Assembly: GCA_030686995.1 (NCBI GenBank)
Contig: CM060687.1
Span: forward strand, 173,018,423-173,082,422
DNA length: 64,000 nucleotides
Direction: 5' to 3'
Source of the DNA: Artemisia argyi
Lineage: Eukaryota > Streptophyta > Magnoliopsida > Asterales > Asteraceae
Position 1 is the first letter of the stretch, and each line of letters opens with the position of its first letter. Below, piece after piece: positions 46,090-57,503 of the stretch. A model generated the notes under the pieces. That model ran no database searches and was not told the DNA's origin. It was given only the letters and a program-made list of their open reading frames with translations. Both the position numbers and the translations under genes were made by a program.

Positions 46090-47367
46090 TGTTGACATAA
46101 ATAATGTGTGAAAACGTTATTCATATCTTTCGATATCTCTATATTTTGACGATCACAAAATGTAAAATCGTCAATCGTATAATTACTACGTAAACAAGTA
46201 TTAAGCTAGTTTATATCACTATATCCAACTTAATCACTTAAGGTATAGATAAACAAGTGCTTAATACATCTCATGATCAAAGGGGTATTTAATTAACTAA
46301 CACAAAGTTTATTTAATTATATAAACATATTATATATTTTTGAAAAACACTTTTGGTAATTAAGAAAAATGTTTTATTCATACTAAATATATGAATTCAA
46401 AATTTTAACCAAAATCAGTTAGTTTTTCACCAAATAAACTTTCTCCACTAAAAGACAAGGATTCTGGCCGTTTCAGTTGGGCGGCCCTCTTAATTATAAG
46501 GGGCAGTCCCCTTAATTTTAAGGGGGCCGGCCTTGATTTAAGGGGACCAGCCACGCTCCTCTGTCAGAATCTTTTGCCTATAAATACCACCTTAAACCTG
46601 GATTTTTGCCTCACCTTTTGCACGAAATTTTCAGATCTATAACTCTCTAAACATCCTTTAAAACCCTTTGATCATTTGTATATTAATCCTTGTTTCAAGT
46701 GATTCAATCCCTCGTCGTCCATTCTCATCCAAAGTGCAAAAGAAGAACACTCTTTCTACAAACAAGTTCAAGAAGTGTTGAAGAGTAGTTGTGCATAGTG
46801 TATATATATTCATTTGTGAATATTGTGTTGTGCTTGTAATTAATTGTGTAGAAGATATAGAAGTTGTGTAGATAATAGAGGTTGATAAGTAGTGAAGTAG
46901 GTTAGTTGTGAAGATAGGTGTGAAGTAGAAGATTGGTGTGTAGAACATTGGTGTGTAGAATATTGGTGTGAAGAAGGTGTGTAAAAGTAGTGATCAAGTT
47001 GTGAAGTAATTGTGGTGTGTAAATTGGTGTGTAAGGTTTTCTCCGCCAAAAGGGAGTTTGTTGACATAGTGAAGAAAACTCTCGAGTTGGTGACTCGGGG
47101 AGTGGAGTAGGAACAAGGAAGGTGTCCTTGTAGCCGAACCACTATAAATCCTTGTGTTGTGGTTTGATCTTTCTAACTCTTCTCATTACTTATTCATTTA
47201 CCTTTACTATATTAGCTTTGTTAGTTAAGTTATCATACAATTATTCATATAGTGCAAGTATTGAGTTCACATAAACTAGAATCGAAGTTTTAAAAAAACA
47301 AACTTGTGTTTATAAATTTTTTAAAAATGACGTAAAACTATTCAACCCCCCCTTCTAGTTTTCCACA
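46090..47367 (+). repeat. 5' LTR of element B1
   Basis: 1278 bp, TGTTGACATAAATAATG...TTTTCCACA. TATA box at about 46579-46586. Followed by ATTGGTATCAGGAGCC, the initiator-Met PBS with small changes. Confidence 0.93.
46479..46553 (+). promoter_or_regulatory. GC-rich palindromic module in the B1 5' LTR
   Basis: Same layout as 41389-41462, just upstream of the TATA box: GGGCGGCC, then CCCCTTAA and TTAAGGGG arms, then GGCCGGCC and a final GGGGACC. A third LTR copy is at 54555-54630. Confidence 0.75.
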
Positions 47368-47435
47368 ATTGGTATCAGGAGCCACGTCTAGCAAGATTTT
47401 TAAAATATATTGTATTTTAAAACTTGTAACGATCT

Positions 47436-49274
47436 ATGGAATCTGAAAAATATTTAGAAGGGCAATCTATGCAAAGACCACCACTATTTGAAAGTGATGG
47501 ATTTTTATATTGGAAAAATCGATTCGAAACTTATGTGAAATCAAAAGATCTAGATCTTTGGCATATTATTACCAATGGTGATTTTTTACCTATTCAAAAT
47601 AACCCCGAAACTAAGAAAGATGAAATCGTACCTTTTGAAAAACAAAATGATGATTTAAAAAGAAAATTTGCTAAAAATAATGAAGCAAAAATGGTTATTT
47701 ACAATGAGCTACCACGTAAGGAGTACGAAAGGATCTTTATGTGTGAAACCGCAAGAGAAATTTGGAACTCTTTGTTAATAACCTACCAAGGTAATAGTCA
47801 AGTCAAAGATAACAAAATAGATCTACTTGTTCAACAATATGAGCAATTCACGATTCCGGAAGAGGAATCAATTGATAATGCTTTTGCTAGATTTAACACT
47901 ATAATCACAAGTTTAAAAGCACTTGATGAGAATTTCTCTAGTAAGAATTTTGTTAGGAAGTTTCTTAGAGCTCTTCACCCAAAATGGCGAGCTAAAGTGA
48001 CGGCTATTGAAGAATCGAAGAATTTGTCAACGCTACAACTTGATGAATTAATTGGTAATTTAAAAGTCTACGAAGCAATAATAAAGAAGGACTCCGAAAT
48101 GGTTAAAGGGAAACGAGAGCAGAGCAAGTCAGTCGCCTTGAAAGCTAGAAAGGAATCCAACAATGAAGATAGCTCATCTTCCGAAAGAGAAGACGAAGAA
48201 TATGCCATGGCCGTAAGAGATTTCAAGAAATTCTTCAAAAGGCGAGGAAGATTCGTTAGACAACCACACGATGAAAGAAGAACATCTCAAAAGAATAATG
48301 ATGACAAGTATATCAAGAATGAGAGAAAATGTTTCAAGTGTGGTGATCCGAATCACCTTATTGGAAAATGTCCAATGATGACAAGAGATCAAAATCAAAG
48401 AGCGTTTATTGGAGGTGCTTGGAGTGATAGCGATGAAGATGAGAAAGAAACAACAAAGGAAGAAAAGTGTCTCATGGCTAAAACATCAAGTGAGGTACGT
48501 TCCGAAACCGAATATTTTAGTGATGAAAATTTATCATTAGATGAAAAAGACTTAGATAGTGAATACAATAGATTATGCAAACTAGGACAACAAGTTATGG
48601 CTAAAAACAAATCACTAAAATACATAAATAACCAATTAGAAAATGAAGTACTTGAACTAAAAATTAAAATACATCAACTTGAGAAAGGTAAAGAAACTTT
48701 TGAAGAATGTAAATCATGTCAAGAGCTTAGAAGTGAAAACAACAAACTTAAGGAAGAAATTTGTAAACTTGATAAATTTGAAAATAGTAGTAACTCACTT
48801 AGTAAAATTATAAGTATTCAAAGAATATCCGGAGATAAAACCGGACTAGGTTTTAACTCAACCGAAGCCTCAACAAGTGAAGTTAAAAATGTTAAATTTG
48901 AAAGCGAACTCAAGGAACTAAAACCTTCAAAATCTAATCCTGAGTATATACTCATAAATGATAAGAAAATACATCTAGCTAGTAATGAAGAAATAAAACC
49001 GTTTTATAAACCATCTTTAAAAAACGAAGTAGGATCGTCCAAAACTAAAACAAGATCTAAAACTCCACCACCTAGGAAACCGAATAATTCTTACCCTAGA
49101 CCTAAAACACCTCAACCAAGAGTAAACCAAAATAGACAAAACTTTAATAATAATCAACAAATGTGGAACTTCAATCCATGGGGAATGTTTCCACCATATA
49201 TGCACCCAAGTCAAATACAAAACATGTTCGGGACAAACAACTTTGGTCAAATGAGACAATGGGGACCAACGTGA
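47436..49274 (+). CDS. gag: Intact copia gag polyprotein of element B1
   Basis: 612 codons from ATG 47436, 68 bp after the LTR. Residues about 20-240 form the UBN2-type capsid region ([59 protein letters not shown]). Then a basic patch ([20 protein letters not shown]) and one CCHC zinc knuckle ([16 protein letters not shown]2CX4HX4C). Residues about 350-440 are a coiled coil. The tail is Lys/Pro-rich, then Asn/Gln-rich, ending QMRQWGPT. It stops before any protease. Gag packages element RNA in cytoplasmic particles. Its intact state in a pol-less element suggests selection on gag or a recent source copy. Confidence 0.93.
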   Translation: MESEKYLEGQSMQRPPLFESDGFLYWKNRFETYVKSKDLDLWHIITNGDFLPIQNNPETKKDEIVPFEKQNDDLKRKFAKNNEAKMVIYNELPRKEYERIFMCETAREIWNSLLITYQGNSQVKDNKIDLLVQQYEQFTIPEEESIDNAFARFNTIITSLKALDENFSSKNFVRKFLRALHPKWRAKVTAIEESKNLSTLQLDELIGNLKVYEAIIKKDSEMVKGKREQSKSVALKARKESNNEDSSSSEREDEEYAMAVRDFKKFFKRRGRFVRQPHDERRTSQKNNDDKYIKNERKCFKCGDPNHLIGKCPMMTRDQNQRAFIGGAWSDSDEDEKETTKEEKCLMAKTSSEVRSETEYFSDENLSLDEKDLDSEYNRLCKLGQQVMAKNKSLKYINNQLENEVLELKIKIHQLEKGKETFEECKSCQELRSENNKLKEEICKLDKFENSSNSLSKIISIQRISGDKTGLGFNSTEASTSEVKNVKFESELKELKPSKSNPEYILINDKKIHLASNEEIKPFYKPSLKNEVGSSKTKTRSKTPPPRKPNNSYPRPKTPQPRVNQNRQNFNNNQQMWNFNPWGMFPPYMHPSQIQNMFGTNNFGQMRQWGPT

Positions 49275-49506
49275 AAACTTTCGCCATTCATACATGGAAA
49301 TCTTTGATGTCACCCCGTGTTCGGACTTTCCTTTGAAGATTTTGAAGTTTAACGCATTGAAGATGAAAGGTACACATTTCCTTTTATTTCCTTGTAAACA
49401 AATGCATGCTTAGTTCAGTATCTAGCTTCTATGTGATTTTGATTGTTTCATTATTCTCTCTAGTCTTTATTTCTATACATATATATACTTATTTACTTAT
49501 ACTATA

Positions 49507-49509
<3 letters not shown>

Positions 49510-49566
<57 letters not shown>
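49510..49566 (+). repeat. (TA)n microsatellite in B1, first
   Basis: About 57 bp of TA repeat. B2 has a TA repeat at the equivalent place (62753-62861). Confidence 0.9.
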
Positions 49567-49569
<3 letters not shown>

Positions 49570-49800
49570 TTAGCTATATCTAGGATCTTATAACCTAGAA
49601 AACTCATTTGTTGATTTTCTAGAACTAGAAATTGTTCGTTTACGAACCTTTTCTTTTCCCCATTTGCCTTATTGGACTTTAATGTTCAACAACACTCATG
49701 CTGATGAAGAGAGATGAGTCGAAAAATCTATGGATGAAACAAACTCCCGGCTTCCGTTGCATTCGTCTCCTTCCTTTATTCTCGTCTTATAAGCCCATAC

Positions 49801-49904
<104 letters not shown>

Positions 49905-50128
49905 CTTATGAACCTTCCACAACGTTCTCGTGTACTTGACAACTTGATAAATTTCATCCGAAATGATCAAGAAAATTTAATTGGCAAATTGTCAAGTAAA
50001 AGTGTCAAGTAATTCCTTTCGTGCGAATACCCTCCAACGTATTTTTGATTAAATATAAATCTAATACATACATATAAATATTTTCTTGTTCTTTCCAGAA
50101 ACCAAAATCAAAAATATCAAATTTTGGA

Positions 50129-50204
50129 GGGCGGCCCCCTTAATGTTTAAGGGGACCGGCAGCCAAATGAAGGGCGGCCCCCTTAATATTTAAGGGGGCC
50201 GGCC
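50129..50204 (+). promoter_or_regulatory. GC-rich palindromic module upstream of ORF2 in B1
   Basis: Two half-modules, each GGGCGGCCCCCTTAAT followed by a TTTAAGGGG arm, ending GGGGACCGGC and GGGGGCCGGCC. Matches the LTR module in motif and order. Followed by a CT- and A-rich stretch like a transcript leader; no clear TATA box here. B2 has the same at 63382-63457. Confidence 0.7.
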
Positions 50205-50394
50205 ATCTGATAGCTCAAACCCGCTTTTCCCTTTTTTCCATTTGCCAAACACTCTACTTTTTCATACTTCCCTTCCCTTGCTTCTGCTGTGACGAAAACC
50301 AAAACCCAAAAACACCTCAAATCACTTCCAAATCATATAATTCGGATTAATTCGCAAAGGGCAAATTCATCTAACACAATCACCATTACTTATT

Positions 50395-51281
50395 GTAAGT
50401 TTTTTCATAACACATTTTATCTAATTTCATCTTATTTGATCATACTCATGATTATGCATGTTTTATAAAATTCGTCAAATTTCACAATTTCTTTCGAATT
50501 AAGCCTTAAAACTCCATAACCAAATGCTTCCCCTAGGATTAGGATGATTGATCAACACTAGAAACTAGTTATTATAAACTATCATGTTGAAAATTTTTGA
50601 AAAATTTCATACACTCCTTTTCAAAATTTCTAGTAAACTCATTGTTGAATAATGATTTGAAAACGTGTTAAAACTAATCACATTATACTTTTGTAACTTG
50701 TAAAACTTGAAATTACATTTTTCGACTAAGAAAAATTATATTGGTTCACAATATAGGGGTGTTTGGATTATGTCCAAATAATATCGAAACATAGTCATTA
50801 TAATTTTTATAAAACTTTGTTATAATTATAAACCTAAAAATTGCTAATCGAACTCGTCAAGATATATAATTCATATATATATTGACATACTAGAGGTATA
50901 AGTCAATAGTTAAGGAAGCGTTTGGTTTATTACTAAAAATGACATTTTTAAGTAAAAATACAAACCATCTTTTTCAAAAACAAATCACATGCATAAGAAA
51001 CTCACAAGAAATAGCTAGCTTTACAATCTAATGTAAATCTAGTAAATTTCATGATATATTAAGATGTTTAAAAGGGCGTTTGGATTTGTCCATAACTACT
51101 TATTAAACATCTTAAAGTATATCTAGAACGAGTTAAAAACAATATTAAGGAACATGGTAATCTACTTCTTAGGATTTGTAACGAAGTACGTTTACGTTCT
51201 AACATAAGCCTTAACAATAAACATATATTTTTATCTTTCTTTATATTTATTTTGGTCTTTTTGTATTGTTGATGTGTTTAG
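50395..51281 (+). other. Predicted 5' intron of ORF2 in B1
   Basis: Donor ATT|GTAAGT at 50395 and acceptor GTGTTTAG at 51281, six bases before the ORF2 ATG. 887 bp, AT-rich, no ORF. The donor and the leader before it are conserved in B2 (donor at 63648). Splicing is inferred. Confidence 0.5.
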
Positions 51282-51287
51282 GTGAAA

Positions 51288-52484
51288 ATGCCAAAAGCAA
51301 CTACCGAAGATCTTTCTCACACTAAAAACTACATTCCTAAAGTTTCCCAACTCCCCACCACATCTCCTTCCATTGGACTTATCTATCATCAAATTGAAGA
51401 TAGAAATGTTCATGAAGGACGTGTAGTAGATCTTGCTTTTGCTCAATCCGACTACATAAATTGCGTGTTTACAAGCATCAACTTCAATTGTCTTTATGAA
51501 ATAAACGAACCTATCATCCCTCGCTTCATAATGGATTTCTATAGCCAAGTCACCGTCCAAGCCAATGATCTTGGTTTCATCACCATCTCTTTCATGATTC
51601 AAAATGAATTTATCACCCTAACTCTCGAACAATTTGGTCATATCCTCCAAATCCCTTTTAGAGGTCAAGCCGTTTTCACAAACGAGTGGGACCTCAAATC
51701 TCTTAATCGCTATCAACCAACCTTCGGTCCCTATTTCGAAGAATTTCCTCATCCCGACGAAATTTGTCAAATCCTTGGTGTGGACCGTGCCACCACAAGC
51801 CGAAAAATTAAATCCAAAAACGTTCAAATCTCTCCATACCAACTTCTCCTCAAAGAATTAAGCCCCCACATGAAGCATTGGGAAGAACTCATTCGTGAGA
51901 ATGCGTTTCGTACCGGAGGTCACCGGGACCATCTCCCGGCGTGCCTTGCTCACATGTTGTATTGTATAGCTGTCGAAAAGCCGTACAATTTGGCCTACTT
52001 CTTCATCAAACGGATTGAGTGTGCTAGAAAAACTCCCAAAGCCAATCTTCCATATGGAATGTTCCTCACTCGTCTCTATCGTCATGTTATCGAGTACTAC
52101 CCCGATCTTGACAACAGTTTCTATGAGTCCATCTACCCCACTCTGCGTCCTCTCGCTCTAAAACAAGCTCGACGAACTCGAAGTGACAAGGGTAAACCTC
52201 GTCGTCATAGCTTTCATGGATCATCCTCAAGGCAAGACGATGACGATGAGGAGGAAAACATCCATGATGCTAGTACCCCTTCGTTTTCTGAGTTCGTTGA
52301 CAATTTAGAGGATCTTGACTATCCCGAGTATTCTACCCCATCTCCTAGTGATCAAACCGAAGAAGTGCTTCATGAACGAACTACCGAGATGCTTAGAAGA
52401 CAAAAGAGTTTGCATGAAGAAGTTAGAGGTGGTTTCAAATCTATCGGGAAGACATTGAAGGGCATATTCGGGAAGAAAAAGTGA
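51288..52484 (+). CDS. ORF2 of element B1, accessory protein of unknown function
   Basis: 398 codons plus stop from ATG 51288; an in-frame GTG lies two codons earlier but the ATG follows the predicted splice acceptor. Residues about 1-290 look globular (FIMDFYSQVTVQANDLGF, TLEQFGHILQIPFRGQAVF, GHRDHLPACLAHMLYCIAVE, YGMFLTRLYRHVIEYYPDLD). Then a basic segment, a run of acidic residues (DDDDEEEN) and an amphipathic Lys-rich end (FKSIGKTLKGIFGKKK). No signal peptide or transmembrane segment. I recall similar proteins annotated as putative plant transposon proteins in composite genomes. It shares a general plan (globular head, charged tail) with the N-terminal part of the accessory ORF of element A. 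Confidence 0.8.
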   Translation: MPKATTEDLSHTKNYIPKVSQLPTTSPSIGLIYHQIEDRNVHEGRVVDLAFAQSDYINCVFTSINFNCLYEINEPIIPRFIMDFYSQVTVQANDLGFITISFMIQNEFITLTLEQFGHILQIPFRGQAVFTNEWDLKSLNRYQPTFGPYFEEFPHPDEICQILGVDRATTSRKIKSKNVQISPYQLLLKELSPHMKHWEELIRENAFRTGGHRDHLPACLAHMLYCIAVEKPYNLAYFFIKRIECARKTPKANLPYGMFLTRLYRHVIEYYPDLDNSFYESIYPTLRPLALKQARRTRSDKGKPRRHSFHGSSSRQDDDDEEENIHDASTPSFSEFVDNLEDLDYPEYSTPSPSDQTEEVLHERTTEMLRRQKSLHEEVRGGFKSIGKTLKGIFGKKK

Positions 52485-52817
52485 TGATGTGCTTGGATTA
52501 TATTTGTTGAACAATACTTATTTTTATGTCTTGTGTGCTATTTGTCCGAAGTATATTCGGAAGTACTTGTTATTTGGATATTTGTTTAGGATGCTAACTT
52601 GATGGCTCTTAATATATGCTTTTTAATGCATGCGTCTCTTAATCTATATATATGTTTGCATGATTAGTTAATGTTTATATAAATATATGGCATGTATGCT
52701 TTCTAATAGATCAAAACAAATGTGAAATGTCCAAATAGAGCTTGCTGCACACACAAAACAGAACATAACATTTTTCCAAAATTTTTTTAAAGATTTTTGA
52801 TTTCTAGGTCGTCAGAT
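52485..52817 (+). other. Non-coding spacer between ORF2 and the ORF3 module
   Basis: AT-rich, possible 3' UTR of ORF2; no gene seen. Confidence 0.5.
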
Positions 52818-52892
52818 GGGCGGCCCCCTTAAATCATAAAGGGCGCCCCCCTTAAAATTAAGGGGACCGGCCTCCATTTAAGGGGACCGGCC
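52818..52892 (+). promoter_or_regulatory. GC-rich palindromic module upstream of ORF3 in B1
   Basis: GGGCGGCCCCCTTAAA, then GGGCGCCCCCCTTAAAA, a TTAAGGGGACCGGCC arm and a second TTTAAGGGGACCGGCC. The closest internal match to the LTR module. It lies 148 bp before a TATA box. Confidence 0.75.
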
Positions 52893-53039
52893 ATCTGAAA
52901 CAGTTTTTACACTGTTCTCTTTTGCATCTTGTGATCCCTTTTGCTAGTCTCAGCTACCATTTCCCTTAAAAACTAAACTGATTTTGGAATATAACATTAC
53001 AATTTCAAATTAATTCCACTTCTAAACATGTTTTCCCAC

Positions 53040-53047
53040 TATATAAT
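53040..53047 (+). promoter_or_regulatory. TATA box for ORF3
   Basis: TATATAAT, 57 bp before the ORF3 ATG, placing a likely start site about 30 bp before translation begins. Confidence 0.5.
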
Positions 53048-53103
53048 CCCCATGCATGTTTAATTCACATTCCATCATCGTCAAACATTCATCAAACATC
53101 ATC

Positions 53104-53702
53104 ATGTCATCACCAAGAACCACCTATTCAAACAATGCCAAGAAACAAAAACTTGTCATCATTCTACCCAAACAACTCTTCATTGATCTTACAAATGAAG
53201 ACAACACCACTCCCTCTCCACCACCTCAATGTTCATCTCCTAGTGCACCAAATGCACCCTCCAAAACACCTTCAACAAATGGAAACTCCACTTCCTCCAT
53301 ACCATCCACTTCATCCATCAATGACTACATCAACACCCACTTATCTCCTCCAACAATTGATCAACCATCACAACCTACCAATGAAAACACATCTCTTGCA
53401 CTTACCCTCTCATTATCACCATTAACACCTCTTGATGCACATTTCTCATCATCTCCTATCAATCCACCAACCTATAACCCCGTCCCATAGAGCTTACTTG
53501 AAGCTCATGGAGACACTTGCCTTTGTTGCATTCACAACCGAACAATTGTGTTCGGATTAAGAGATGAGATCCAATACATGTTTCTCATATTGAAAACTTG
53601 TTGCATCAACCACCAACAACTAACCCAACACCTCCACCACTATCAACAAACACACCTCCACCATCACCATCTCCATGTTCACCATCCATTCCTCCCAATT
53701 AA
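53104..53702 (+). pseudogene. ORF3 of element B1, broken
   Basis: Starts MSSPRTTYSNNAKKQKLVII followed by LPKQLFIDLTNED; then Ser/Pro/Thr-rich. A TAG at 53488-53490 replaces what looks like a Trp codon. The same frame then reads LLEAHGDTCLCCIHNRTIVF, a conserved-looking Cys motif, before a one-base loss near 53586 moves the Pro-rich tail to another frame ending at 53700-53702. I recall similar proteins in composite retroelements. Function unknown; the paired cysteines may bind metal. Confidence 0.65.
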
Positions 53703-54165
53703 ACATGCTTGGTGTTTCACAAATAAAATGGTGTTAAACCTTTTTGGATGGCAAGCTCTAGAGAGGACTCTCATGTTTGAGACTTGGTCTTTTATTTTCA
53801 TGATGATTCTAAGCCTTTAAGGCTTTTGTTAGTTGCATTACTTGTTATGGTTGTTAATGTAATGCTTGATGTATCTTTTTCATATTATTAATGCTGTGGT
53901 TATATTTAGTCTCTACTCTTGCATGCTATATACATATATATGTTGCTTGCCACTAAATATTTTTGCAAGATATCCATATCTCGATTCCCTTTGGCCTCAA
54001 AACGAGGGGGAGTATACTTCGAGGGGGAGTTTACATTAACATGGGATAACCTTTTTGATGCTAACAAAAAGGGGGAGAAGTGATATAAACTCACAATAAT
54101 ACTTGAATATATACTAATTTTCGATTAATGAGTTTAAATTTTGTAATCATCAAAAAGGGGGAGAT
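53703..54165 (+). other. 3' tail and polypurine tract of B1
   Basis: AT-rich non-coding sequence with purine boxes GAGGGGGAG near 54004 and 54020 and AAAGGGGGAGAAG near 54068. The true polypurine tract (AAAAAGGGGGAGAT) directly abuts the 3' LTR. Confidence 0.8.
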
Positions 54166-55457
54166 TGTTGACATAAATAATGTGTGAAAACGTTATTCAT
54201 ATCTTTCGATATCTCTATATTTTGACGTTCACAAAATGTAAAATCGTCAATCGTATAATTACTACGTAAACAAGTATTAAGCTAGTTTATATCACTATAT
54301 CCAACTTAATCACTTAAGGTATGGATAAACAAGTGCTTAATACATCTCATGATCAAAGGGGTATTTAATTAACTAACACAAAGTTTATTTAATTATATAA
54401 ACATCTTATATATTTTTGAAAAACACTTTTGGTAATTAAGAAAAATGTTTTATTCATACTAAATATATGAATTCAAATTTTTACCCAAAATCAGTTAGTT
54501 TTTCACCAAATAAACTTTCCCTACTAAAAGACAAGGATTCTGGCCGTTTCAGCTGGGCGGCCCCCTTAATTATAAGGGGCGGTCCCCTTAATTTTAAGGG
54601 GGCCGGCCTTGATTTAAGGGGACCGGACACGCTCCTCTGTCAGAATCTTTTGCCTATAAATACCACCTTAAACCTGGATTTTTGCCTCACCTTTTGCACG
54701 AAATTTTCAGATCTATAACTCTCTAAACATCCTCTAAAACCCTTTGATCATTTGTATATTAATCCTTGTTTCAAGTGATTCAATCCCTCATCATCCATTC
54801 TCATCCAAAGTGCAAAAGAAGAACACTCTTTCTACAAACAAGTTCAAGAAGTGTTGAAGAGTAGTTGTGCATAGTGTATATATATTCATTTGTGAATATT
54901 GTGTTGTGCTTGTGATTAATTGTGTAGAAGATATAGAAGTTGTGTAGATAATAGAAGTTGATAAATAGTGAAGTAGGTTAGTTGTGAAGATAGGTGTGAA
55001 GTAGAAGATTGGTGTGTAGAAGATAGGTGTGAAGAAGATTGGTGTGTAGAATATTGGTGTGAAAAAGGTGTGTAAAAGTAGTGATCAAGTTGTGAAGTAA
55101 TTGTGGTGTGTAAATTGGTGTGTAAGGTTTTCTCCGCCAAAAGGGAGTTTGTTGACATAGTGAAGAAAACTCTCGAGTAGGTGACTCGGAGAGTGGAGTA
55201 GGAACAAGGAAGGTGTCCTTGTAGCCGAACCACTATAAATCCTTGTGTTGTGGTTTGATCTTTCTAACTCTTCTCATTACTTATTTATTTACCTTTACTA
55301 TATTAGCTTAGTTAGTTAAGTTATCATACAATTATTCATATAGTGCAAGTATTAAGTTCACATAAACTAGAATCGAAGTTTTAAAAAAACAAACTTGTGT
55401 TTATAAATTTTTTAAAAAGGACGTAAAACTATTCAACCCCCCTTCTAGTTTTCCACA
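54166..55457 (+). repeat. 3' LTR of element B1
   Basis: 1292 bp, about 98% like 46090-47367 by eye. Module at 54555-54630, TATA box at about 54654-54661. Contains an extra copy of a GATTGGTGTGTAGAA-like unit compared with the 5' LTR. Confidence 0.93.
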
Positions 55458-55462
55458 CGTCG
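55458..55462 (+). repeat. Target-site duplication of element B1, right copy (CGTCG)
   Basis: Exact match to 46085-46089. Confidence 0.93.
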
Positions 55463-56562
55463 AGATGAGTTGTGGATTTACGAATTAAAGTGTCCTGGCT
55501 CCTCGAACGTTTACTAACATGACTTCTGAATTATGTCGGCCCGAACGGTAGTAAACGATATATAAACTATACATATTTCATGAACCATTTCTTTTCATAT
55601 ACTTACACTATACATTGTACCACATCATGGACTAAATGCAAGACATATATAGGCAATTCCTCGTTTTCTTAGACATTATTCCAAACCTAAGTTGCAACAA
55701 TTATTCTAGGTTGCTCGTAGAAGTTCTCACGGCATATCCATCATTCTCATTATACATCATCCAACTCACGGTGAGTTCATAGCCCCACTTTACATTACTT
55801 CAATGTTTTACAAACCCTTGGGGGGAATACATACTATTTTAAACCAAACACAATGCCTTGAAACTGTATGCTGCCTGATTGTTTTATTATCACTAAGTAC
55901 CATCCTTGCCAATCCAAGATCCCTTATTATGAACCATTTAATCACTATTAATAGTGAGCGCGAATATTGTGAATAGGCCTATTGGGATTGACGAATCCCA
56001 TTTATATTGACTAAGTTCAAACAAATGCATTAATATTTGAAACATAGGTATGACGGCAAAGTACCTACTGGGATAACTCCACCGATTGATATTGGTACCC
56101 GTTAACGTTTTGGTGTCATAAGCTTAGTGTATAATACATTTTATGGGCGTATAATAACGTAGCCTACCTGTTTTGTTTTCCAACCATGAGTATGAGTCTA
56201 ATTAACTCATACTACCAACATATTGTGTTCAACCATTAAACAAACTCTATGAATATCACTCAACCTTTGTGTTGACCTCTTAAGCATGTATTTCAGGTCC
56301 ATGATGATCAAGGATGGCACGGAAGGACACGGATATTGAAGAGGGCTATAAATTTTATTATCATTCAAAAACTCATTTAATGTAAATTATAAACATGGAA
56401 CCATCTGGGACCTCATTTTGTAATCTCTGATATTTATATAATTTGAATGATAAATCTTTTAAAACGACTCAATTAGAGTTTGTTTTCTATTATTGTGACT
56501 ATTGTGCCGTCGGGTAACACCCAGTTCAAATTCCGCTGCATCATTGAATTGGCGGTGTTACA
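55463..56562 (+). repeat. 5' LTR of element C, second part
   Basis: Continues the LTR cut at 46089; matches 60872-61970. Ends GGTGTTACA, followed by the PBS TGGTATCAGAGCC at 56567-56579, an exact initiator-Met site. Confidence 0.9.
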
Positions 56563-56698
56563 GATTGGTATCAGAGCCATGGTTATAGAGAAACGGGTCT
56601 AATCGAGACCTAAACTATAACTACAATTACAAGCAAAAACATTTTTATAGCATTCCGCTCTCCGTGTCTTCCATCCTCCAGATGATTATGGACTTATT

Positions 56699-56990
56699 AA
56701 GCATTTTATATTACACAAACATAATTGCATATTGATATATGTACCTTAGCACATTTGAGCATTTTCCTGTAAGCATGTTATGCTACACAAACATATTAGT
56801 ATATTGATATATACCCATTTTGAGCATTTCCCGTAGACATTTTTATGCTACACAAACATAATTGCATATTGATATATGTACCCTTAACATAATTGAGCAT
56901 TTCCCCGTAAGCATTTTATACTACATGAACATATTAGTATATTGATATATACACACTTGTCACATTTTGAGCACTTCCCATAAACATTTG
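56699..56990 (+). repeat. Imperfect tandem repeat in the leader of element C
   Basis: Four units of about 60-80 bp, each with AGCATTTTAT, CTACACAAACATA and TATTGATATAT in order. Units start near 56699, 56773, 56833 and 56910. Lies between the PBS and the first ORF, where packaging signals usually are. Confidence 0.75.
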
Positions 56991-57026
56991 AATTGTTTTA
57001 ACATAGTAATTCTTCTATTAGAAATC

Positions 57027-57503
57027 ATGTGCGTACCCACTTCTCCCGACTATGTTCCCACTCTACTTAATAACTTCCAAGTCTTACCACCCTCACCCGA
57101 GTTCGGATTTGACTTCGTAAATGCCTTCGCTTCTGATGACGAAGAAGAACCTTTCGAAGATTTAACCGACGAAGAAGAGGAGGAACCAATGCCAACTAAT
57201 TTTGTGTCGAATACTTCTAATTATTTTGAACAAAATTGGGTTGAGGCAGACTCCGAGGAGGATAATGTGTATGAATATGTACTAGCACCATTACCACCAC
57301 CACTATCACTTCCCTTTGATATCCCTACATGTGATGATTTGGATCACTCATTATGGATCGGATCACGACCACCATTGATCCAACAAGAAAGTCAGCATGG
57401 AAACTACAGCCTCTCAAACTTCATTGACTCGTACCTCTATGACACACTAAACCAAGAAGTTGCCGATCAATCAGAGCTGCTAGGACCTTCTAACCCGCAA
57501 TAG
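57027..57503 (+). CDS. Acidic ORF of element C (158 aa), unknown function
   Basis: Starts MCVPTSPDYVPTLLNNF at ATG 57027; an in-frame start at 56967 is less likely because it falls in the repeat region. Contains an acidic run (SDDEEEPFEDLTDEEEEEP), then proline-rich and Asp/Ser-rich sequence. No gag, zinc knuckle or enzyme motif. It is the only intact ORF of the element and occupies the gag position. The sequence after it has features of a 3' UTR with AATAAA near 57694, as if independently polyadenylated. Confidence 0.6.
   Translation: MCVPTSPDYVPTLLNNFQVLPPSPEFGFDFVNAFASDDEEEPFEDLTDEEEEEPMPTNFVSNTSNYFEQNWVEADSEEDNVYEYVLAPLPPPLSLPFDIPTCDDLDHSLWIGSRPPLIQQESQHGNYSLSNFIDSYLYDTLNQEVADQSELLGPSNPQ

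Noticed and set aside
53135..53425. 96-codon ORF overlapping ORF3
   Set aside because: Out-of-frame shadow; the other frame has the conserved-looking head and Cys motif.
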